From contig OX424564.1 of NCBI GenBank assembly GCA_949152475.1, forward strand, positions 6,448,001 to 6,512,000: a stretch of 64,000 nt of DNA, written 5' to 3'. This document shows, piece after piece, positions 56,691 through 64,000 of the stretch. The position numbers and the translations under genes were made by a program. The number at the start of each line of letters is the position of its first letter. Position 1 is the stretch's first letter. The stretch is from Terebella lapidaria (taxonomy: Eukaryota; Annelida; Polychaeta; Terebellida; Terebellidae). The notes below the pieces were generated by a model. That model worked only from the letters and a program-made list of their open reading frames with translations, did not search any database and was not told where the DNA came from.

Positions 56691-58300
56691 GAAACATGAC
56701 CTGCAACTCGTTGATACTAGTCGCGGAGTGAGACCAGAGAGATTGGGACATGATTTGGCACGAAACTATCTTGATAATTTTCTAAATGACGGATGTTTTT
56801 CTTTGCAAAACTGATAGCAATTCTAGTAGTAAGTTCTGACTGTATTGGTGGTAATAGATTGATACTTACATTAGTTGCGACAGGTGACATGATATTCAGT
56901 CTATTTAGATTCATTTAGGTTGTATTTCCGTTGTATGTAGTGGTGTGTGCACACTCACTTGTTACGTAAAATGTGCTGGTGTCTGCCATGAAAAAAAAAT
57001 TATGACACAACGCGAGTGCGCCCATCCCTTATTCAACGTTACAGAGGGAATTTAGCTAGGCAAGGTTGGACAAATTATATCGGGAATCGCGTACAATGTA
57101 CCGTAACTTTCATGTTCCTTTGGGAAAAACATATATATGTAGGTTCGTGGTACATACTCGAAATCACTTGTCCGGATGAGAGGAGATTATATGGACTTGA
57201 TTTTATAACAGATATCAAATAGTGGTATTATGTGCGTTATCGCCAGTATGCATAATGCCTTCCGAAATGGTCACATTCAAAATGTACCGACTGCTTCATT
57301 AAAAAAAGATTATTTACATGCCATTAATTGTCTCTGAGGGGAGCGCTACTTGTTCGGGGATTAACATGAAACGAATCTGGTGATAAAATTCAATGAAATC
57401 TATTGCATACTGATGACCCACTTTGTGACATAATATTATAAAAGTGTGCACCAAATATGATATGACGTCATGACGCACAGTAGGAATACAGTTTATTTGC
57501 AAATGGCTGGCAATCTCAAAAGATTCTCAATATTAAATTCATGAATTACCAGCACACTGAAGCATTCTATCCACATACAACCCGTAAGGTAAAACTTATG
57601 TCTTCTGAATGCGTTCCTGTCCTCGACATCAAGGGTGATCAATCGGATATGAGTCGTGATTGATAGTTGTTTATTGACACATTACATGACATGTACAGAT
57701 ATGATAAATTACATGTAAACGCTATTGATTTATCTTGACGCTCTTGGGCAATTGATGTCGCTCATTGCTTTATTGATACCCCATGATATATACAAATAAA
57801 CATGCAACAACCTTTCGGGTCTCAAAAATTGTCGGGTTTTCTTTCATTCCATAAATGATGCCTGTGAAACAGGAAATTTCAACCTCTTTTTGCTGACAAG
57901 AGAAATGAAAACGTCTTCATTCTAACACGTCCCAAGGTTTGCAACTGCAGGGGCTTTGTTTTTCTACTCCAAATCAAAGCGGTTGCATGAGTATTTTGCC
58001 ACTATATACATTGTACCATAGACAAATCATATTTCACACGCTGTGTAAGACGTCACATCGTAACTTATTTACTCATCACGTGCGTGTTACCACCAATACC
58101 ACAAAATCTTGATGACATATAAACCTCGACGTTCAACTGGGTTCACAGATGAGCTTGAATTGTTTCATATTATTTTTCTAATTATACGAATCCATCACCA
58201 GTATTTATTTCTTGAAGTAATTCCATGATGTGTATTCGAATACATGAAATAGTATCACAAATATCTCGTGGAAACGTGATGCTGTGGTCCACACTATGAG
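56691..58300. other. Unassigned DNA then diverged copy of 20.1-21.1 kb
   Basis: 56,691-57,160 shows an inverse end of the GTAAGTATCAATC family (56,838-56,870) and nothing else. 57,165-58,200 is a diverged paralog of 19,875-19,916 plus 20,155-21,120, without the 240-bp repeat. Confidence 0.5.
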
Positions 58301-58379
58301 TTGCTAATTAGACACGGTGTACCATGACCCACACTATAGTGTAAGGAGTACAAGGTCACTTTAACATCGTTAACTTTCC

Positions 58380-60300
58380 TATCAAAACACTTTAGATCAT
58401 TTGATGCACATCGTTGATCACTGAATTTGTCAATGTGAAACGCGGTATGAATAGCTCATACTGGTGAAAATGTGTTTCGAAAAAATAAGGAAGCTTCAAT
58501 ATTTGTAATAGTTATTATGTGAAAAAGCAACATATAGTTTCATAGTGACAAATGTATGATCGGTTATAGAGTGTACAAATTGGGCCTAATATGCATCAGT
58601 TATAGTAAATGGTACAAACCTAATGCACAGCCTCCTTGTCTCGAGTTTTTAATGTCTACACAAGAATCATACCTGGTGCAGAGCACCAGATCTCCCCGGA
58701 TGACAGAAGTAAAAGCGCGATCATTTCTAGCACTGTTTTCAATTTTATTCCGTGCGCATATTATATAGGCCTACGATGCCCATGCCGGACGAATATACCG
58801 ATGTGAAAGCAATTGGTACCGTCTAGTTCGTATGAACACTGATCGAGTACGCCCATAAAAAAATCGAATCCCTGATCGATTACGCCCATCAAAAAATAGC
58901 AAGGTGTTCATAAAATTCAGCACCCTTTTCTATTTGGCTCAAAATTCAATATATTCGTAAAGTTGTTTTTGGTCAATAGTGTACAAATATGCGACAATAT
59001 ATGTCATATGAGAAGTGTCCAATAAGTTTGAGTACCGTCGGAATATTTTATAAGCACTATATCAATGTTGAAGGCGGTGGTGTTGAACTCGGAACCCATT
59101 CCGACTTTTACACATTGCCAACAATAAATACCACGGTAATCAATCTTCCGCACTTTGCGAGCAAAAAATTAGCTCGCTGTGGGACAGCGAAAAATAAATG
59201 CGTATGGTTGTTAGAAGTGAAGGCGCAGTCGGGAAATGGGACGTAACAAATGTGCTAGTTTTACTGCTCCAAAAAACAAGAAAAATTTGGCACTGACATA
59301 AAGAAAAAGCGTGAGAAATGAGCGATGACTCGACAGTAGAGACAAAAGTGATACACGGTTGACTGAATGCACACCGTAGTTATGTATTTATTCTCAAATC
59401 CAGCCGAAACGCTAATGTTCCCCTAAATCACCTGTAAATCGACGATAGTGACGAACATCTTGCACCATTCGACGAAAATATTCGTTAGATTATATTAATT
59501 AACTGAATTATTTACTTCGAACTCTGTATAACACACGTTCAAAGTATTTTCTCTTCGAAACCAGGTTTTTCCCCCAGTCGAAGAGTATTTTCCCCATGGG
59601 AATCTCAGAGAGCGTTTGAGAAGTCTCCCCTGCGGGGAGACAATGAGTCAATTTAGTAGCTTTGAGTCAATGTAGTTTTAGTTTGAACACTCATATATGT
59701 CAGAGGTAAATACGGCAATAAGATTATATATTCCTCATTATATGCCCACAACCGCGAATATCACATATGATCATATTGCCTCATCAAAGATGACCATGTA
59801 ATGGAACTTCATCCACTGCATATTCATCTTTAATTACGCACTGTACAATGTATATACCAACATATCTTCACAATGTATATACCAACCTATCTTGTATATA
59901 CCAACCTAACTCCCCACACGATTTGGATGATGTGAGTTCCATTCACAGCAATCTTGGAATACATTGGGATAACTAGTATTGGATCCATGTACACTACACA
60001 ATTAAACACGGTTCAATAAAGCTTTCACCTTCCGGGAGTCAAGCAAACTTAGAATCAAGAAATGTAAAATAGCTATACGAAAACCGTGACATGAAACTCG
60101 AACTGATGACGTGTTATATATATTGACCCCTTCCAACAGTTAGTGATCAACAATTTCCAGTGAATTTGAGATGTGGTAGTTTCCCTTAATCTGCACTATG
60201 AAATGCAGTTTGTTTTGCAGCGGAAATTAAATATATCGAATTAGATATAGAATACCTAATATTTGTAATATATGAAAATGAAAGTGAGGGAAAAAAACTC
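58380..60300. repeat. Duplicated pair, first copy
   Basis: 58,380-58,655 matches 63,150-63,425; 59,641-60,300 matches 63,430-64,000. The 985 bp between (58,656-59,640) is absent from the second copy. Confidence 0.75.
58656..59640. other. Insertion absent from the paralog
   Basis: About 985 bp with an open frame at 58,989-59,246 (INVEGGGVELGTHSDFYTLP) of unknown meaning, a repeated 'tgatcgagtacgcccat/tgatcgattacgcccat' pair (58,843; 58,874), and a small hairpin tctcccctgcggggaga (59,625-59,641) at its right edge. No recognised domain. Confidence 0.45.
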
Positions 60301-61289
60301 ATTATTATATCAGGACGGTTAAGAGTCTGGGACACATCCGTATACCAAGTACCTAACATTCGAAAAAACGGCCTTCGAATAGGCTGAACAAAGCAAATCC
60401 AGTTAGCTGTTGACGACAGTAAACAGTATCCAATCATCTGTCTCATGTTACAGTGAAAACACGAGACACTGGCCACTGGAGTGCAATTTTCAATTACAAG
60501 TCAATGAGATAATCTAATGAGATATTCTATTACTAATGCATCGACGGAAGGATGAATGAAGGACCATATTCCCGCCTTAACCATGGCTATGTTCTCTAAT
60601 TATGATCCATGTGATTAAATGAGCGATGTGGCACTTAAATCGGTATCAGCAAGAAGAGGTGATGTTGCACTGAACAAAATACTGATCAAAATACCGCGCG
60701 ACAATTCGCAGTTGGGGAAGCATTGTCGCATTAACTATGTTAATAAATTAGTTGCAGATTCTCAAGTACCATATAGCAGCAATTGTGTTTCCCATTATTG
60801 TAGAACTGAATCATGCCTATATCCTGTTTTCTTTATCACATCAACACAATCATAACCTGAAATTAAAAGTGTACGTATCACATTGTGACTTTTTAATTTT
60901 ATATTTAATTGCATTTCGTACCGAGTAACATGTGTGAGAGCTTTGATTATTATATATTATTCTCTTTCAACTGAATTCGAACACCGTTCTTTTGTATGGC
61001 TTTTTACCTAAATGCACACCAAGCCGAGGACAGATTTGCGACTTGGGGAAGGAAGTTCAAGCTATCTATCACTGAAAGAATGCTCCCTATGCATATGCCC
61101 CGACATTGATATATCAAGATGACATCGTCAATACCGAATGAACCACGTGGCGTAATGTTATCGTGTATATTTTGATAATCTTATGGAAAAACAAGTATGA
61201 TACCAAAAAATTTACACAATCGGTATGTAAAGGTTGGACAAAAATTCAAAATTGGTGATCAAGGTCCGAGCAATTTGAATATCACAGAC
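60301..61289. other. AT-rich spacer
   Basis: No gene recognised; short frames such as 60,619-60,855 show no family features. Confidence 0.45.
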
Positions 61290-61535
61290 ATCCGGGGAAG
61301 CCAAATGTGGGATCAGGTGTACCAGTAAGAGTAAGCTTCTCTTGCCTCGCATGCGACACCCACTGTAATATCCAAAATAAATGCCATCGAGATGAAGGAC
61401 ATAATTAGGTTATAATAACGACTCTACAAGTACCAATCAACATGATATGATAATATCTCCCAGCATCTGAGTTACAGACAGACCGAAATGATCTATTAAT
61501 TCCTGATGACGACAATAAAACTTCTTAAAGGTGGA
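61290..61535 (-). mobile_element. 3' remnant of the Penelope-like RT element
   Basis: The minus strand reads KKFYCRHQELIDHFGLSVTQ, matching KKFYGRHHDLVDKYSKSMSA at the C-terminus of the 4,036-5,538 RT. The 3' words gtcgcatgcgaggcaag and ggtacacctgatcccac echo 3,950-4,020. It is only the last 35 or so codons and tail. Confidence 0.65.
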
Positions 61536-61540
61536 CTGCA

Positions 61541-63060
61541 ATCTAGGTTTCAAAAATCACCTAGATTGCAATCACTTCCATTATTTAAATCTTTGACATT
61601 CTCCAGTTTTTCACAAATTGCCAATCTGTGGACTACACGAATCCCCATTTATGCCTGGCCTATAAACGTGTATTTTTTTTAGTTGTGACCTTAACTCGGG
61701 ATCAAGTGAGCATGGCACAGAGTGTGTACCTGGTCACGGAAGCCACGTTCAGTAGACTCATGCGACCATATTGGGTTCAGATATTTTGATCTGATTTCAA
61801 TTTTGGATGTAATAAAGCTAGAAGGACCCTAACGATATTATCCCTGCAACTTTTGATCACTCAACAGTAGTTCACTTTTTATTTTATTCATTTCACTCCT
61901 TCTTTGCTCTTTATTTCAGAAGATTTTTTACGGGATGAGACGAAAATATTCATTTAATGTTTCAGTGTAAAACTACACATGGTTTGCTCTCTAACCAATA
62001 TTTGTTCGTGTTATGTTAACACTGTAATAAAGATTTGGATGAAATTATATATTATTTTGCATTATATATTATATAGTCATATATGTATTTTCAGTAATGA
62101 TATTTATCAAAGCATCATGCTATATACAACTGCAAAATATGTGGACCACAAATTCCAATTTCTCAACATATGATTACAATGGATTTACCATCTGAATTGT
62201 TGTTTCCATCGAGTCCATCAACCTAGCCATAACCTTATTGACGCATCGTGAACAATGACCATCAGAGTAACCTTTGTTCCAACTCTAAAATGGGAAATAT
62301 AGGATATTGATATGTAGATGCACAAGCTTCAACCCATATTGATGATCTGAAGGAGATTACATCCTTGTTGCAAACTTAAGATTGTCATACTCTTCTTTCC
62401 ATACGTATAACAAATCAGGACATCCTTTACCGTACCAGAATGCTAATATTTTCTATAGCCAATTGCTTCAATTTTTTTCCATTTGATTCACGTTGAACTG
62501 ACGTTATGATTTCTCTCACCTATTGATTAGGTCCACTATTGCGTGTAATTTCTCCCCCCAAAATAGTGTCACATCATTCATCCTAAGATGATCACAAGCC
62601 ATTATGACCTCTTGGGGTCTTCACCTCATACAGGAGACAACATCAATCACGGTTATCTTACTGTATTGAAGTATTTGTGCTTTCCGCAGTTGAAAAAGGG
62701 GAGAAAAGAGACAAAATATTATGGTCCCCTCCTCTTTTCTGGCGGAAGATTACCTTTCTTTACCACGGATAGTGAGTTCATATAATCAGCTGAATCAGTA
62801 CAAACGCCCACATAATTTTCTAAATAGCAGACATACGGTATGGAAAATAGGAGACGACGGTGCAATAAGTACAATTGCACTAACTATCATTGGGATCAAT
62901 TTGGGTGACCAACGCAGACCACGGTTACTTGAGATCGAAAGCTATTGTTCTAGTAATGCATGTCATTACACACCTACATATCAAATTATCAGGTGAAAAT
63001 GTTTACACTTGGCTTTGACTTTCACGCCGGTTCCATCGATATTGTCTGGTTACGTATGCG
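61541..63060 (-). other. Diverged module (fourth relative of U1/U2)
   Basis: Shares landmarks in order with U1 and U2. The minus strand near 62,540-62,620 gives IMACDHLRMNDVTLFWG (the 'ACDH' segment), and near 62,320 LKLVHLHINI. Stops occur close by. No gene assembled. Confidence 0.4.
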
Positions 63061-63090
63061 AGTTACAAACAATAAGCTGTATATTTACCG

Positions 63091-63119
<29 letters not shown>
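63091..63119. repeat. (TA)n microsatellite
   Basis: About 29 bp of uninterrupted TA dinucleotide. Confidence 0.95.
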
Positions 63120-63123
<4 letters not shown>

Positions 63124-63149
63124 TGGGTCGCATGAAACTTTACCGATCA

Positions 63150-64000
63150 AAACACTTTAGATCATTTGTTGCACGTGGTTGATCACTGAATTGGTTAATG
63201 TGAAACGCGGTATGGATAGCTCATACTGGTGAAAATGTGTTTTGAATAAACAAGGAAGCTTAAATATTTGTAAAAGTTATTATGGGAAGAAGAAACATAT
63301 AGTTTCATAGTGACAAATGTGTGTCGTTCTTGATAGTGAGTATACAAATTAGGCCTAATATGCATCAGTTATAGATTATAGTACAAACCTAATGTACAGC
63401 CTCTTTGTCTCGAGTTTTTAATGTCAATATTTGTCAATTTAGTACCTTTGAGTTAATGTAATTATTCGTTTGAACACTCATATACATCTTAAGTCAATAC
63501 GGCAATAAGATGATCTATTCCTCATTATATGCCCACAACCGCAAATATGCACAATGACCATAATGCCTCATCAAAGATGACTATGTAATGAACTTGAATA
63601 TATTACATAGTCATTTTTGATGAGGCAATTTACAAATCAACCTACATCCACACACGATTTGGATGATGGGAGTTCCATTCACAGCAATCTTGGAATACAT
63701 TGGAACAACTAGTATTGGCGCCATGTACATTACACTACATAATTATACCCTGTTCGATAAAGTGTTAACCTCCTGGAAACTTAGAAACAAGTAATGTTAA
63801 ATAGCTACACGAAAACCGTGACATGAAACTGGACCTGATGACGTGTTATATATATTGACCCCTTCCAACAGTTGGTGATCAACACTTTCCAGGGGATTTG
63901 AAATGTTAGTTTCCCTTAATCTTGATATTCCCTTTAATATTGAAATAGATATAGAATAGGTAATATTTCTAATACATGAAAATGAAAGGGAGGAAAAACT
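63150..64000. repeat. Duplicated pair, second copy
   Basis: Direct copy of 58,380-60,300 without the internal 985-bp insertion, running to the window end. Confidence 0.75.
63565..63626. repeat. Near-perfect 25-bp hairpin
   Basis: Arms 63,565-63,589 and 63,602-63,626 pair at 24 of 25 positions around a 12-nt loop. Left arm begins GCCTCATCAAAGATGACTAT. The paralog at 59,779 has the left arm but not a matching right arm. Confidence 0.85.

Noticed and set aside
63091..63119. CRISPR-like or satellite array
   Set aside because: It is a plain TA microsatellite; no CRISPR-type repeat-spacer structure anywhere in this eukaryotic window.
63565..63626. Calling the hairpin a microRNA gene
   Set aside because: Hairpin geometry alone is not enough, and the paralog lacks it; no expression evidence.

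Overview
This window looks like nuclear DNA of an invertebrate animal, most likely a marine mollusc (bivalve-like). It is AT-rich, has no operons, and the one large gene has spliceosomal introns. It carries Penelope-like and LINE retroelements, arrays built on TGACCTTGAA, and proliferating 'gtccgtctgtc' and 'gtccgtcgtccg' repeats of the kind I associate with bivalve genomes. The species is inference. I could not recognise a single-copy host gene; every protein domain I could name sits in a mobile element.

Layout. 1-3,540: AT-rich flank with small diverged repeats. 3,541-21,508: duplication copy A1. 21,509-24,757: a nest of retroelement pieces (LINE 3' end, a GIY-YIG endonuclease, then NADAR + SGNH + RT N-terminus). 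24,761-55,345: duplication copy A2, a direct tandem copy of A1 interrupted by several younger insertions. 55,346-58,300: further diverged copies of the same modules. 58,380-64,000: another duplicated pair (58,380-60,300 and 63,150-64,000) around a diverged module (61,541-63,060). Within A2, 26,511-29,178 is duplicated again at 30,495-33,165.

Because A1 and A2 are copies, most insertions have an 'empty site' in the other copy. The best case is a 9,752-bp DNA transposon (43,867-53,618). It has about 32-bp imperfect terminal inverted repeats starting GGCCA, a 3-bp TAA target duplication, an intact empty site at 19,917-19,919, and a multi-exon transposase-like gene (49,151-52,537) with a D..D..E-like triad and a cysteine-rich tail. 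I cannot place this protein in a named transposase superfamily. The second notable system is a Penelope-type retroelement (22,859-24,560) whose 5' coding part carries a NADAR (YbiA-like) domain and an SGNH-hydrolase-like domain upstream of the RT.

Between insertions, the duplicated DNA holds short segments that recur at several levels of divergence and keep an open frame, mainly on the minus strand. Some sit downstream of CRE + TATA promoter-like pairs. They may be exon remnants of a tandem gene family whose identity I could not establish. Two inserted tandem repeats carry arrays of recognisable transcription-factor motifs: palindromic RFX X-boxes at 36,583-37,605, and nuclear-receptor half-sites and DR1 elements at 39,780-41,625.
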